Assembly (NCBI GenBank): GCA_905480125.1
Contig: CAJQPE010000015.1
Location: 1 to 45,889 of the forward strand
DNA from: an uncultured Flavobacteriales bacterium
GTDB lineage: Bacteria; Bacteroidota; Bacteroidia; Flavobacteriales_G; NORP312
Direction of reading: 5' to 3'
DNA length: 45,889 nucleotides
The notes below the pieces were generated by a model, which was not told where the DNA came from, did no database searches, and worked only from the letters and a program-made list of their open reading frames with translations. The first letter of the stretch is position 1. Every line of letters begins with the position of its first letter. A program made the position numbers and the translations under genes. Positions 1-9,191 of this stretch are shown here, in pieces.

Positions 1-87
1 GATTGTTTTCTGAAACACATCTTGCTTCATAGACGATTTTACTTTCAACTGGTCTAGTATGAGCTCTTTTGCCGACTTTTTTTTCAT
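1..87 (-). CDS. Unidentified protein, N-terminal fragment (cut by the window edge)
   Basis: An open frame on the minus strand starts with ATG at 87-85 and stays open to base 1, giving 29 residues beginning MKKKSAKELILDQLKVKSS. It is lysine-rich and looks helical. Only two bases separate its start from the proS stop codon (90-92), so it is very likely co-transcribed as the next gene of a proS operon. The fragment is too short to assign a family. The close spacing and clean reading frame are the only evidence that it is real. Confidence 0.5.
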   Translation of the reverse strand, partial: MKKKSAKELILDQLKVKSSMKQDVFQKTI

Positions 88-89
88 TA

Positions 90-1562
90 CTAATAGGATT
101 TAGCGAAAACAACTCTTTGCGGAGATGAGTTTCCGGTTATAATGCAACTACCCTCTTCTTTCATAGTGTTTAAAAGTATACAGCGAATGGTTGCCTTTGT
201 CTCTTGTTTTATTTTTTCTTCAGTCGCTGATGTGCCATCCCAATGGGCTAAAACAAAACCGCCTTTTTTTATCACTTCCTTAAATTCATCATAAGAATTA
301 ACCACCTGCGTATTATCAGTTCTGTACTTATCAGCTTTAGTATATAAATTTTCTTGTATCTCGACCATTAATTTAGCAACATGATCTATAACCCCATCCA
401 TCGCCACAATTTTTTTCTCTAATGTATCTCTTCTGGCTATCTCTACCGTTCCATTTTCTATATCCCGCGGACCTATCGAAATTCTAACTGGAACGCCTTT
501 AAACTCGTATTCAGCAAATTTCCAGCCTGGTTTATGTGTATCCCTATCATCGTATTTTACAGAAATACCTTTTTCTTCCAGTGCTGACTTAATAACATTT
601 ACTTTAACAGAAATAGCTTCTAGTTGCTCTAGCCCCCTATATATAGGAACAATAGCCACTTGAATTGGAGCTAGCATTGGCGGTAAAACCAATCCATTAT
701 CATCTGAATGAGACATAACCAAAGCACCCATCAAGCGCGTTGATACACCCCACGATGTAGCCCATACATACTCTAGTTTTCCTTCCTTATCAGCAAATTT
801 AACATCAAAAGCTTTTGCAAAATTCTGACCTAAAAAATGTGACGTTCCTGCTTGTAAAGCTTTCCCATCTTGCATTAGCGCCTCTATACAATAGGTTTCT
901 AATGCCCCAGCAAATCGTTCAGATTGGGTTTTTACACCTTTCAATACCGGCATCGCCATCCACTTTTCTGCAAATTCAGCATATACCCCTAACATTTTTT
1001 CAGACTCCTCTATTGCCTCTGTTTTTGTTGCGTGGGCCGTATGTCCTTCTTGCCATAGAAACTCAGCCGTTCTTAAAAATAATCGAGTTCTCATTTCCCA
1101 ACGAACAACATTTGCCCATTGATTAATAAGCAACGGCAAATCACGATAGGATTGAATCCACTTTTTATAACTATTCCAAATTATTGTTTCTGATGTGGGT
1201 CTAATAATTAACTCTTCTTCTAGTTTGGCAGCTTCATCAACAACAATACCCGAACCATCTTCTGCATTTTTTAATCGATAGTGTGTAACAACCGCACATT
1301 CCTTAGCAAACCCCTCAACATGATCGGCTTCTTTACTTAAGTAAGATTTCGGGATAAACAATGGGAAATATGCGTTTTGATGTCCAGTATCCTTAAACAT
1401 TTTATCCAATGCTGCCTGCATTTTTTCCCAAATCGCATATCCGTATGGCTTAATGACCATGCACCCCCGTACATCAGAACTTTCTGCCAAATCAGCCTTT
1501 ACCACCAATTCGTTATACCATTTAGAATAATCCTGTTCTCTACTTGTAAAATCTTTAGCCAT
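90..1562 (-). CDS. proS: Proline-tRNA ligase (short, archaeal/eukaryotic type)
   Basis: This class II aminoacyl-tRNA synthetase charges tRNA-Pro with proline in the cytoplasm. At 490 residues it matches the short ProS class. It has the class II motif 2 region (around residues 140-165, with [20 protein letters not shown]), the motif 3 area near [13 protein letters not shown], and the distinctive C-terminal domain ending in a terminal tyrosine (FAKSY). The roughly 180-residue editing insertion of the E. coli-type enzyme is absent. The ATG at 1562 opens the conserved N-terminus ([18 protein letters not shown]). A TAnnTTTG element lies about 22 bases upstream. Identification is secure. This ProS type is common in Bacteroidota, so it is not itself a sign of recent transfer. 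Confidence 0.97.
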   Translation of the reverse strand: MAKDFTSREQDYSKWYNELVVKADLAESSDVRGCMVIKPYGYAIWEKMQAALDKMFKDTGHQNAYFPLFIPKSYLSKEADHVEGFAKECAVVTHYRLKNAEDGSGIVVDEAAKLEEELIIRPTSETIIWNSYKKWIQSYRDLPLLINQWANVVRWEMRTRLFLRTAEFLWQEGHTAHATKTEAIEESEKMLGVYAEFAEKWMAMPVLKGVKTQSERFAGALETYCIEALMQDGKALQAGTSHFLGQNFAKAFDVKFADKEGKLEYVWATSWGVSTRLMGALVMSHSDDNGLVLPPMLAPIQVAIVPIYRGLEQLEAISVKVNVIKSALEEKGISVKYDDRDTHKPGWKFAEYEFKGVPVRISIGPRDIENGTVEIARRDTLEKKIVAMDGVIDHVAKLMVEIQENLYTKADKYRTDNTQVVNSYDEFKEVIKKGGFVLAHWDGTSATEEKIKQETKATIRCILLNTMKEEGSCIITGNSSPQRVVFAKSY

Positions 1563-1583
1563 TTTTTTATTTTTGAACTGCTA

Positions 1584-1591
1584 CAAAAATA
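1584..1591 (-). promoter_or_regulatory. Candidate -7 promoter element of proS
   Basis: On the minus strand these bases read TATTTTTG, matching the Bacteroidota -7 consensus TAnnTTTG. They lie 21 bases upstream of the proS ATG. No clear -33 TTG/TTTG partner was found at the expected 17-23 base spacing. Confidence 0.4.
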
Positions 1592-1677
1592 GATAATTAA
1601 TAGGCTAACCTTTGTGACATTATTTAATGTTAAAATCATGGCATGCTTATTGTTTATTTTTCTGCAAAATTAACACT

Positions 1678-3171
1678 ATGAAAACTTCATACTTTTTTCT
1701 CCTATTTTGTATGTCGGTTCTCTTTGCCGCATGTTCAACCGCCTATCAAGCTTCAAATTTCGAAGACGATGATATTTATTTTACCTCTAATGATGCGCTT
1801 ATAGAGAACCAAAGAAAAGTTGAAATTACTCAGCAACAAATTGACTCGGATGAATTATCAAACCAGGAATACTCAAATGAATCTGAACAAGATTATTATT
1901 CTGCAGAACCCTCTAAAAGAGAAGTAAATTCAGAGTCTTATTATGATGAAACTAGTAATGTTACCAATAATTATTATGGTGATTATTACGAGTACGAAGA
2001 AGACGATTATTATGATTATGCTTACGCTTCTCGAATTAGAAGATTTCACCAACCAGTAACTGTGAATAGTTATTACGACAGCTATTATACAAATGCATAT
2101 TGGTACAATTATGACCCGTATTTTTATGGAACAAGTATATATTCGACTTATAGTTGGTGCAACCCTAGTCCATGGTTATATTCATGGGGTTGGAATTCAT
2201 ATAATGGATGGCAATGCGGGTGGGGTTATAATTATGGATGGGTTGGAAATGGATATTGTGCGGGAAACTACTACTCTTCTTATTATGGTAATGGATGGTG
2301 TAATAATGGATACTCTGGATTTAATAACGGGTATTGGAATGGTTATGAAGATGGTTATAATGCAGCAAATTATTATTATAACAGTTATGATAATCATAGC
2401 AATTACTATGGCCACAGAAATGGCACTGCTTCGGGTTCTGGAAATGGGGAAACAGAAACTTACACCTTTGGTGACTATTATGAAATGACTGTTGTACAAG
2501 AAAATAGTGCAGGAAACAGAGCTCAAACGGTAACACAAAAAGATGTTTCTAATGTTGCGGGGGGGTCAAAAACACATAACTCCAACATTGAAATGGCTGT
2601 TCCCAATTCTACAAGTAATAATTCATCCATAAATACAGGACTTAAGAAAGAAGGCGGCAATTCTCAAAACCATTCTTCTGGCACAAAAACTAACTCATAC
2701 CAAAGTCAGCAACACACAATAAATAATTACAAGGTTAATTCCTCTAAAGGAACTAAACAACCACCGAAAAATAGTTCTACTAAACCGGCTACAAGTAGTT
2801 ATAACAACTCAAGACCTATAGCAACAAAACCGAACAATAGTAACAGTAGACCAAGCTCTACTAAACCAGCTACAAGGCCTTCCAATAATAATTATAACGG
2901 TAGTTCTTCAGCAGGAAGAAGTACGTATTCAAAACCGGCTACAAATAGTTATAACAATTCAAGACCTAAAGGAACGAAAACGACTACAAGACCTTCGAAT
3001 AATAATTATAAAGGCAGTTCCTCAGGTGGAAATAATAGGTATTCCAAACCGAAGTCGAATAACTCTTATCACAATCCAAGTTCCGGAAATAGCCGCCCAT
3101 CTTCTTCGACTCCATCACGAAGTACTGGTTCGACGAATAAAAAAACAACTTCACCAAGTAGACCAAGATAA
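1678..3171 (+). CDS. Tyr/Asn/Gly-rich low-complexity lipoprotein
   Basis: No conserved family was recognised. From the ATG at 1678 the protein (497 residues) begins with a lipoprotein signal peptide whose lipobox is LFAAC, so it should be lipid-anchored. The longer open frame starts at 1627, but the added residues would displace the signal peptide, so 1678 is preferred. After an acidic N-terminal part, residues of about 80-240 are extremely rich in Tyr, Asn, Gly and Trp. The C-terminal third is Ser/Asn/Thr/Lys/Pro-rich and basic, built from imprecise repeats of units such as SYNNSRP and RPSNNNY. No catalytic motif was seen. The next gene, an outer-membrane barrel, starts nine bases after the stop, so the two are probably co-expressed. 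It may be a surface or matrix protein, but that is inference. Confidence 0.75.
   Translation: MKTSYFFLLFCMSVLFAACSTAYQASNFEDDDIYFTSNDALIENQRKVEITQQQIDSDELSNQEYSNESEQDYYSAEPSKREVNSESYYDETSNVTNNYYGDYYEYEEDDYYDYAYASRIRRFHQPVTVNSYYDSYYTNAYWYNYDPYFYGTSIYSTYSWCNPSPWLYSWGWNSYNGWQCGWGYNYGWVGNGYCAGNYYSSYYGNGWCNNGYSGFNNGYWNGYEDGYNAANYYYNSYDNHSNYYGHRNGTASGSGNGETETYTFGDYYEMTVVQENSAGNRAQTVTQKDVSNVAGGSKTHNSNIEMAVPNSTSNNSSINTGLKKEGGNSQNHSSGTKTNSYQSQQHTINNYKVNSSKGTKQPPKNSSTKPATSSYNNSRPIATKPNNSNSRPSSTKPATRPSNNNYNGSSSAGRSTYSKPATNSYNNSRPKGTKTTTRPSNNNYKGSSSGGNNRYSKPKSNNSYHNPSSGNSRPSSSTPSRSTGSTNKKTTSPSRPR
2782..3060 (+). repeat. Imprecise intragenic repeats in the lipoprotein gene
   Basis: Two kinds of segment recur. 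The stretch starting aaaccggctacaa at 2782 returns at 2932 (offset 150). The stretch starting acaaggcct at 2872 returns as acaagacct at 2986 (offset 114). Copies differ at several positions but encode the same Ser/Asn/Pro/Lys-rich motifs. This is coding low-complexity sequence that can expand or contract by slippage. Confidence 0.7.
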
Positions 3172-3180
3172 TATTTGATT

Positions 3181-4650
3181 ATGAAAATTTGGTTTTTACT
3201 TTTCGGAATTTCACTAAGCTTATTAGGGTTTGGACAGAACGAAGTGGATGCGATTCGTTATTCGAATCTTCATTATGGTGGTTCTGCTCGCTATAACTCT
3301 ATGGGCGGTGCATTTGGTGCTCTAGGAGGTGATTTATCTTCAGCATCAATTAACCCAGCGGGAATAGGAGTATATAGGTCTTCTGAGTTTTCTATTTCTA
3401 CAGCTATGTTGAGCAATTCTACTAACACAAATCATTATGGAAATAATGCAGCAGACTTTAGGTTAAATCTCAACTTCAATGGAATTGGATACTTAACTTC
3501 CATCGATATTAGCAAAGGCGTTACTGGTTGGCAAAAAATTAACTTAGCTGTTGGTTACAATAAAATTGCAAATTTCAATAACAGGTACAGTGTCTTAGGG
3601 GTTAACAATAATAACTCAGCAATAGACCAATGGGTTAATAATCTTAATGTAAATGGAGGTGCAGACGCATCAACAATAAACGACAATTCTCAATATTATC
3701 AGGGTACTAACCTTGCTTGGCAAAACTACCTAATAGAGTATGATACTAATGTTACAACATCTCCATACTATACTACATTGCAAAGCTATGGCCAAACACA
3801 GGCACTAACATTAATTGAAAAAGGATCGATTGGTGAAAGCTTCTTTGCTATTGGGGGAAACTATAGCCACAAACTATACATTGGAGCAGCATTGGCAACT
3901 GACAATATTAAATACAGCTACGAAACCTTGTATTCTGAAACAATATCTGAAACGGACACAGCTAATAATCTTCAAAATTTTTCTTTATCCGAAACCATCT
4001 CTACCCAAGGTCGCGGTTATAATGCCAAATTTGGAATTATATTTCGCCCTATCGATTATTTACGGTTAGGTGCATCTATTCAAACACCTACTTATTTTAA
4101 CATGTCTGACCAATGGACTACTGACATGGAATCTACGTTTAAAGATACCTCATTTTATTACTCTGATCCTGAAGGTAGATATAACTACATTTTAATTACC
4201 CCCTATCGGGGAACTTTGAGTGCTGGCATCCATGTTGGAAAAACAGGACTAATAAGTGCTGATTATGAAATCGTAGATTATAAAACAGCTCGACTACAAT
4301 CTGAAAATGGAGATTATGATTTTGCTAATGAGAACTCTGCCATAATAAATAATCATATTACATCGGGTAACTTAAAAATTGGAACTGAATGGAGAATTGA
4401 GCAATTTAAAGTTAGAGCGGGTTACAGCTATTTCGGAAAACAAAACCGAAATGATATGACGTCTAACAAAGCATATTCAACCTATTGTTTAGGTATAGGA
4501 TTCAAACAAAATGGCTTCTTTATGGATATTGCATATAACCTAACTAAAAAGTATGGTGAGCTATATCTTTACGATTCCGCTTCTCTTGAAGCAACAGCCA
4601 CAGCTAACAATATTCATAGAATTACTACCTCGATAGGATTCCGATTTTAA
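3181..4650 (+). CDS. Outer-membrane beta-barrel protein, OmpP1/FadL-like
   Basis: This is a predicted outer-membrane channel or receptor of the OmpP1/FadL/TodX type, a family that passes hydrophobic molecules across the outer membrane. A signal peptide (MKIWFLLFGISLSLLGFGQ) is followed by a conserved N-terminal segment with RYNSMGGAFGALGGDLS and SINPAGIG, typical of the family's plug/hatch region. The rest has alternating amphipathic strands and ends in a terminal phenylalanine (ITTSIGFRF), the usual outer-membrane insertion signal. The length of 489 residues fits the family. An in-frame TTG lies at 3175, but the ATG at 3181 gives the clean signal peptide. It follows the lipoprotein gene by nine bases. 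The substrate is unknown. Confidence 0.85.
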   Translation: MKIWFLLFGISLSLLGFGQNEVDAIRYSNLHYGGSARYNSMGGAFGALGGDLSSASINPAGIGVYRSSEFSISTAMLSNSTNTNHYGNNAADFRLNLNFNGIGYLTSIDISKGVTGWQKINLAVGYNKIANFNNRYSVLGVNNNNSAIDQWVNNLNVNGGADASTINDNSQYYQGTNLAWQNYLIEYDTNVTTSPYYTTLQSYGQTQALTLIEKGSIGESFFAIGGNYSHKLYIGAALATDNIKYSYETLYSETISETDTANNLQNFSLSETISTQGRGYNAKFGIIFRPIDYLRLGASIQTPTYFNMSDQWTTDMESTFKDTSFYYSDPEGRYNYILITPYRGTLSAGIHVGKTGLISADYEIVDYKTARLQSENGDYDFANENSAIINNHITSGNLKIGTEWRIEQFKVRAGYSYFGKQNRNDMTSNKAYSTYCLGIGFKQNGFFMDIAYNLTKKYGELYLYDSASLEATATANNIHRITTSIGFRF

Positions 4651-4733
4651 GCAAACAATATCAAGCACTATTGGTGATTAAACAAAATTAAACCAACCCA
4701 TAAAAGTGAATTTATATTAATTGGGGTAAAAGA

Positions 4734-4765
4734 TTTGTTGCAAGCTTTTCTAACATATATATTTA
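4734..4765 (+). promoter_or_regulatory. Candidate Bacteroidota promoter of the ABC exporter genes
   Basis: TTTG at 4734-4737 and TATATTTA at 4758-4765 (7 of 8 positions of TAnnTTTG counting the free positions) are separated by 20 bases, the expected spacing. The TTG start codon of the ABC ATPase lies 21 bases downstream. Confidence 0.45.
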
Positions 4766-4786
4766 CACCTCTATTATTTATATAAA

Positions 4787-5674
4787 TTGGAGGAAATCCT
4801 AAACATTAACAGTATATCTAAAAGATATGGAAAAGTAAAAGCGTTAAATAACGTTTCTCTTCAAATTAATAGAGGAGAAATCTATGGCATTCTCGGCCCA
4901 AATGGCAGCGGAAAAACAACAACCTTAGGAGTTATATTAGGTGTATTAAATGCCGATAGTGGCTCTTATTGTTGGAATGGAAAAACACCCTCAAAGAATG
5001 ATAGAAAAAATATCGGGTCACTTTTAGAAACACCTAATTTTTACCCTTATTTAACTGCTAGACAAAACTTATCAATTGCTTGTGAAGTAAAGGAAGTTGT
5101 TCAAAGCGAAGTTGATAGGGTTTTAAACGTAGTTGATCTAATAAATAGGGCAGATTCTAAATTCAAAACTTTTTCTTTAGGTATGAAACAGCGTTTAGCC
5201 ATTGCTTCTGCCTTACTTGGAAACCCAGAAACTTTAGTTTTAGATGAACCCACAAATGGTCTTGATCCGCAAGGAATAGCTGAAATTAGAACCATCATTC
5301 TAGATTTAGCTAAAAATGGTAAAACCATTATTATGGCTAGTCATATTTTAGATGAAGTTGAAAAAACGTGCACACATGTTGCCGTTTTGAAACTAGGGAA
5401 CCTTTTAACATACGGACCTATTCAATCCGTATTAAATAATCAAGAACAAGTTCTTGTGGTATCAGAAAATTTAGATCTTCTAAAACTAACATTAGCACAA
5501 ATTGATGGCGTTAGTAATATCAAGCAAATAAAAGATAAGGTATCATTAATTTTGGCAAAAGGAAAAGATATAAGTTATCTTAATAGCGCGCTATTCGACA
5601 AAGGTATTGCTGTCTCAGAAATAGGTGTTCAAGACTCTGATTTGGAAGCTAACTTTTTAGAATTAATAAAATAA
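4787..5674 (+). CDS. ABC transporter ATP-binding protein
   Basis: This is the cytoplasmic ATPase of an ABC exporter. Walker A is GPNGSGKT (residues 37-44). The signature is SLGMKQ (about 130-135), a variant typical of the bacitracin/antibiotic-resistance-type exporter ATPases. Walker B and D-loop are LVLDEPTNGLDPQG. The switch histidine is in MASHILDE. The start is TTG at 4787: an in-frame stop at 4751 and the absence of any in-frame ATG before Walker A leave no better option. The C-terminal 70 residues are a regulatory tail common in this subgroup. The membrane partner begins at the base after the stop. The exported substrate cannot be told from sequence. Confidence 0.93.
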   Translation: MEEILNINSISKRYGKVKALNNVSLQINRGEIYGILGPNGSGKTTTLGVILGVLNADSGSYCWNGKTPSKNDRKNIGSLLETPNFYPYLTARQNLSIACEVKEVVQSEVDRVLNVVDLINRADSKFKTFSLGMKQRLAIASALLGNPETLVLDEPTNGLDPQGIAEIRTIILDLAKNGKTIIMASHILDEVEKTCTHVAVLKLGNLLTYGPIQSVLNNQEQVLVVSENLDLLKLTLAQIDGVSNIKQIKDKVSLILAKGKDISYLNSALFDKGIAVSEIGVQDSDLEANFLELIK

Positions 5675-6451
5675 ATGTTAGACTTACTCAGAATAGAATA
5701 CAAGAAACTGACCCCCTACCCTACTTTTTGGATAATTTTTGGCCTGTTCTTTTTATTTACTCCATTTGTTTTTTATGGAGCAGGGCAAATTAAATTTGAT
5801 GCGTTCCCAATAGATTTTGCGACAATTTACAATTTTCCCAACGTATGGAATATCATAACCTATATAGCAAGTTGGTTTAACTTATTGATAGGAATGTTAT
5901 TGGTAATTATAGTATGTAATGAGTTCTCTTTTAAAACTTTTAGGCAACAGGTAATTAATGGTCATAGTAAAGCAGACTTTATCATATCGAAAATCCTTTT
6001 AATAATTTCATTTTCACTATTAAGTACATTGTATCTGTTTTTTATAGGTGCCTTCTTTGGGTATATATCAGGAAGTGAAGCCTCTATTTTAACAAATACC
6101 AAATACCTATTAATATATTTTATACAATCCTTAGGATATATGTCCGTTGCTTTAATACTCGCTATTATTATTCGCTCTTCAGCAATGTCTATTATTCTTT
6201 TTGTCTGTTCAATTTTTGTTGAATCAATAATAAGATTATTTGTGCCAGAGGTGTTAGCATCATATTTTCCAATGAAAATCATTTCTAACCTCACACCTTT
6301 TCCTTCTCCTGGTGGTGTTCAAGTATCTAGTATTAATGCTGTTATTACTGACTCGATTTCTTTAAACATAAGTATAATTGTTGCTATAGTTTACATAATT
6401 TTATTTTGGGGCTTTTCTTATATCATTCTTACAAAGAAAGACATCAATTAA
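5675..6451 (+). CDS. ABC transporter permease (exporter type)
   Basis: This 258-residue integral membrane protein has about six hydrophobic segments. It starts immediately after the stop codon of the ABC ATPase (TAA then ATG, no gap). An amphipathic N-terminus (MLDLLRIEYKKLTPYPTFW) followed by a first membrane helix, and the segment ITYIASWFNLLIGMLLVIIV, are typical of ABC-2-type permeases. It presumably dimerises and pairs with the upstream ATPase. A motif near the middle (FRQQVINGHSKADFIISK) resembles the coupling helix of ABC-2 permeases. The substrate is unknown. The two-gene arrangement resembles self-protection or lipid/peptide exporters, but nothing here decides between them. Confidence 0.85.
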   Translation: MLDLLRIEYKKLTPYPTFWIIFGLFFLFTPFVFYGAGQIKFDAFPIDFATIYNFPNVWNIITYIASWFNLLIGMLLVIIVCNEFSFKTFRQQVINGHSKADFIISKILLIISFSLLSTLYLFFIGAFFGYISGSEASILTNTKYLLIYFIQSLGYMSVALILAIIIRSSAMSIILFVCSIFVESIIRLFVPEVLASYFPMKIISNLTPFPSPGGVQVSSINAVITDSISLNISIIVAIVYIILFWGFSYIILTKKDIN

Positions 6452-7005
6452 ATTTTTAAAATTATGATAGCAAAAACATAACCCGAATGATTCTTCCAAA
6501 TTTTAGGTAAGGCATCCCGGACTTATCATTGCTAAAAGGAGCAATTTTATTTATTAATTAAGTTATGGATTAAAAGAAATTTAGTTTACTAATCGAGCAA
6601 TATTCCATTGACAATTAGATTTTTAAGAGTATAATGCGAACTAACGTGTTTTACCGGTAAGTGTAGGAAACTCTAACCGCAGAAAGTTAATCAAACACTA
6701 TGGTCTAGAAAAAATCAACTAAATTTGTGTAAATACGCCCTTATTTTTCACCCTAAAAAGTTTAAGTTTCTATGAAAAAATACATCTTTTGCAAAATGAG
6801 TCTACGAATCAATAAAACGGATCATACACAACAAAAAACAGCACCAAATAATGATAGAGTATTTCAAAAACTAATGATTAACTAACGAAATAGATTAACT
6901 TAGTTGAACTAACATATTAGTTGGTGATATTATCCATTTTGCAGTCTTTAATAAAACTCAGACAGGTCAAAAAAACTTAAAACATTTGAAATCAAGTAAA
7001 GTATT
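6452..7005. other. 554-base gap, no convincing gene
   Basis: No open frame of normal size and no RNA gene was recognised. A TAAATTTG (-7-like) element lies on the plus strand at 6720-6727. A 37-codon frame runs 6772-6885 (ATG to TAA, beginning MKKYIFCKM), with no recognisable features and composition no different from the gap. The stretch may hold the promoter and a long leader of the esterase gene at 7006. Confidence 0.4.
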
Positions 7006-9039
7006 ATGCCGGAAGCAATATATGTAAGAAATCGGATACTCCTTTTATGCATGATAGTCACTTTTTCAGTGCATTGTTCTGCACAGCTTTGTAATACAAA
7101 TCGTTATATTGATTCAACTTTCAGTGTTACCAAAACCTATAACATAGAATATCAGCAGGCTAAAGCCTTTGGCTCTATTTTTTCAACCCCTTACTTCCTC
7201 GACATTTACGAACCTACTTCCGATACACTGACTTATCGGCCTCTTATTGTGTTTCTCTTTGGTGGGGGTTATTTAATCGGAGATAAACTCTTTCCACCGG
7301 CAAATGACTATTGCACCTACTGGGCGGAAAGAGGCTTTATTTGCGTAGCTGTTAATTATAGAATTGGTTTCAATTCATTGTTTACTGAAAGTGCGGAAAG
7401 AGCAGTATATCGTTCAACTCAAGATTTACAAGCTGCACTTCGATTTTTGGCTGAAAATAGAAATTTATATGGGGTCGATACAGCGAACGTAATAGCTTCA
7501 GGTAATAGCGCAGGTGCTATTACTTCAATTCATAATGCTTTTATGGAGCAGAGCCAGGCACCAATTTCATATCAAGGCTTTGGATTTGGTCTAGATTCTG
7601 ATGATTTAGGTGGAATCTATTCTTCAGGTAATACTTTCTGGAATAATCAAGAGGTTATGACCCATGGCCTTATCAGTAATTGGGGTGGCATTATTGATAC
7701 TTCCCTTATTGGTGATGCTTTTGATGATTATATTCCTACTATCTTATTTCATGGGGATCAAGACTCTGTGGTAAACTATAATTCTGGACATCCTTTCGGA
7801 TACCCCTTGTTTCCATTAATGTATGGAAGCGTGCCTATTAGTTCGGCATTGGCAAACAATAATATCCCTTTCTACTTTGAAACCTTTGAAAACGCTGGTC
7901 ACGAACCTGAATTAATAAATCCTCTTTATCTTGATTCAATTCTTATGATATCAACAGATTTCATTTACGAACATGTATTAAAACCTGAAGTAATTTCCGT
8001 TACTGGAAATACCGTAAGTGCTACAACTTTATCTGAAAATTATATTGTTAATGCTAATGAGAACTTTATTATTGGATGCGTTAATGTTAATAATGGTGCA
8101 GTTACTAATATAAATACGAATCATTTTGACATACTATGGAATAGCATTGGGCTAGATACAATCGAAATTATTGTTTTTAACAATATTCTTGCTAAAGATA
8201 CTTTTTTATTACCGGTCAACATTTCTGACATTTGTACTTTCTTGCCGTTAAATAGCTTTAACAATAGTACAATATGCGCTAACGACAGCTTAATTATAAA
8301 TGGAACAACTTACAATGTATCAAATTACTCTGGAACGGAAGTTTTCTCAAATATAGGCCCGGGTGGGTGTGATTCTACGGTAACTATTTCCTTAAATGTT
8401 CTTCCCGAGCTAAGCTCCTCAGAAAACAGCACAATATGCGCTAACGAAAGCCTAACTATAAACGGCACAATCTACAACGCATCAAATTACTCTGGTACGG
8501 AGGTTTTCTCAAATATAGGCCCCTACGGGTGTGATTCTACAGTAACCATTTCCTTAAATGTTCTTCCTACTATTGATACATCGATCACCGTATTAGGGTT
8601 AACTTTAAGTTCAAACCAAAACGGGGGAGTTTATCAGTGGATAGACTGTGATTTAGGAAGCCTTATAAGTGGGGAAACTAATCAAATATTTATAGTTGAC
8701 ACAGATGGGAATTACGCTGTGCAAATAGACGACAATGGATGTATTGATACTTCTGCTTGTTATACCATTGTGACCATTGGACTGCTCAAAAATGAGTTAA
8801 GTGATGAACTAAGAATGTATCCTAATCCAACAAGTGGTCAAATTACAATTGAATTCAGTAAATCACAGGATGAAATAATTATTGAAGTTGAAAACGACTT
8901 AGGACAGCTAGTCTCCTCGCAATTGTACAAAAATACAGATGTAATTGACATAGAAATAGAAGGTAATACCGGTTACTATTTGGCAACAATAAAAAACAGT
9001 ATAGGTGAAAAAAGTGTATTTAGACTGCTAAAATTTTAA
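7006..9039 (+). CDS. Secreted alpha/beta-hydrolase (carboxylesterase-like) with T9SS tail
   Basis: This is an exported esterase/lipase-type hydrolase. After a hydrophobic N-terminal signal segment (ends near HCSAQ), residues of about 45-310 form an alpha/beta-hydrolase domain. The nucleophile elbow is GNSAG with Ser168. The likely acid is Asp251 or Asp253 in HGDQD, and the base is His299 in NAGHEP. The oxyanion loop reads FLFGGGY, where many esterases have HGGG. The second half holds two near-identical segments of 54 residues and an Ig-like stretch. The last 80 residues (MYPNPTSGQITIEF and onward to the end) form a type A T9SS sorting domain, so the enzyme should be surface-attached or released. 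The substrate is unknown. The gene stands alone on the plus strand. Confidence 0.87.
   Translation: MPEAIYVRNRILLLCMIVTFSVHCSAQLCNTNRYIDSTFSVTKTYNIEYQQAKAFGSIFSTPYFLDIYEPTSDTLTYRPLIVFLFGGGYLIGDKLFPPANDYCTYWAERGFICVAVNYRIGFNSLFTESAERAVYRSTQDLQAALRFLAENRNLYGVDTANVIASGNSAGAITSIHNAFMEQSQAPISYQGFGFGLDSDDLGGIYSSGNTFWNNQEVMTHGLISNWGGIIDTSLIGDAFDDYIPTILFHGDQDSVVNYNSGHPFGYPLFPLMYGSVPISSALANNNIPFYFETFENAGHEPELINPLYLDSILMISTDFIYEHVLKPEVISVTGNTVSATTLSENYIVNANENFIIGCVNVNNGAVTNINTNHFDILWNSIGLDTIEIIVFNNILAKDTFLLPVNISDICTFLPLNSFNNSTICANDSLIINGTTYNVSNYSGTEVFSNIGPGGCDSTVTISLNVLPELSSSENSTICANESLTINGTIYNASNYSGTEVFSNIGPYGCDSTVTISLNVLPTIDTSITVLGLTLSSNQNGGVYQWIDCDLGSLISGETNQIFIVDTDGNYAVQIDDNGCIDTSACYTIVTIGLLKNELSDELRMYPNPTSGQITIEFSKSQDEIIIEVENDLGQLVSSQLYKNTDVIDIEIEGNTGYYLATIKNSIGEKSVFRLLKF
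8263..8567 (+). repeat. Two tandem 162-base repeats inside the esterase gene
   Basis: Bases 8263-8405 and 8425-8567 are nearly identical at a period of 162 bases (54 codons). Both encode STICAN, SLxING, NYSGTEVFSNIGP and GCDSTVTISLNVLP. The low divergence, including at third codon positions, suggests a fairly recent in-frame duplication. Confidence 0.85.
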
Positions 9040-9191
9040 AGTAAAATAATGAAAAAGATGCTTTTTTATAGCACATGAGTTGTTCTGCGAATAAGAACTT
9101 AACGTTACCAAAAGACAAGAAAAAAAGGTAATTTTTCACCTGCTGAAAAAGGTGAGTCTATAGCTGAAAAATATTCTATAAATTTCTAACT

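Noticed and set aside
2093-2488. A 131-codon open frame within the lipoprotein gene in another frame
   Set aside because: It is the low-complexity shadow of the Tyr/Asn-rich coding sequence (Met/Ile-rich product) and not a gene.
8263-8567. Direct repeats considered as a mobile element or CRISPR-like array
   Set aside because: There are only two long, in-frame, protein-coding copies with no spacers or inverted ends. They are an internal gene duplication.
9136-9155. Hairpin tcacct / aggtga between the esterase and moaE
   Set aside because: The stem is six base pairs and is not followed by a T-run on either strand, so it was not called a terminator.
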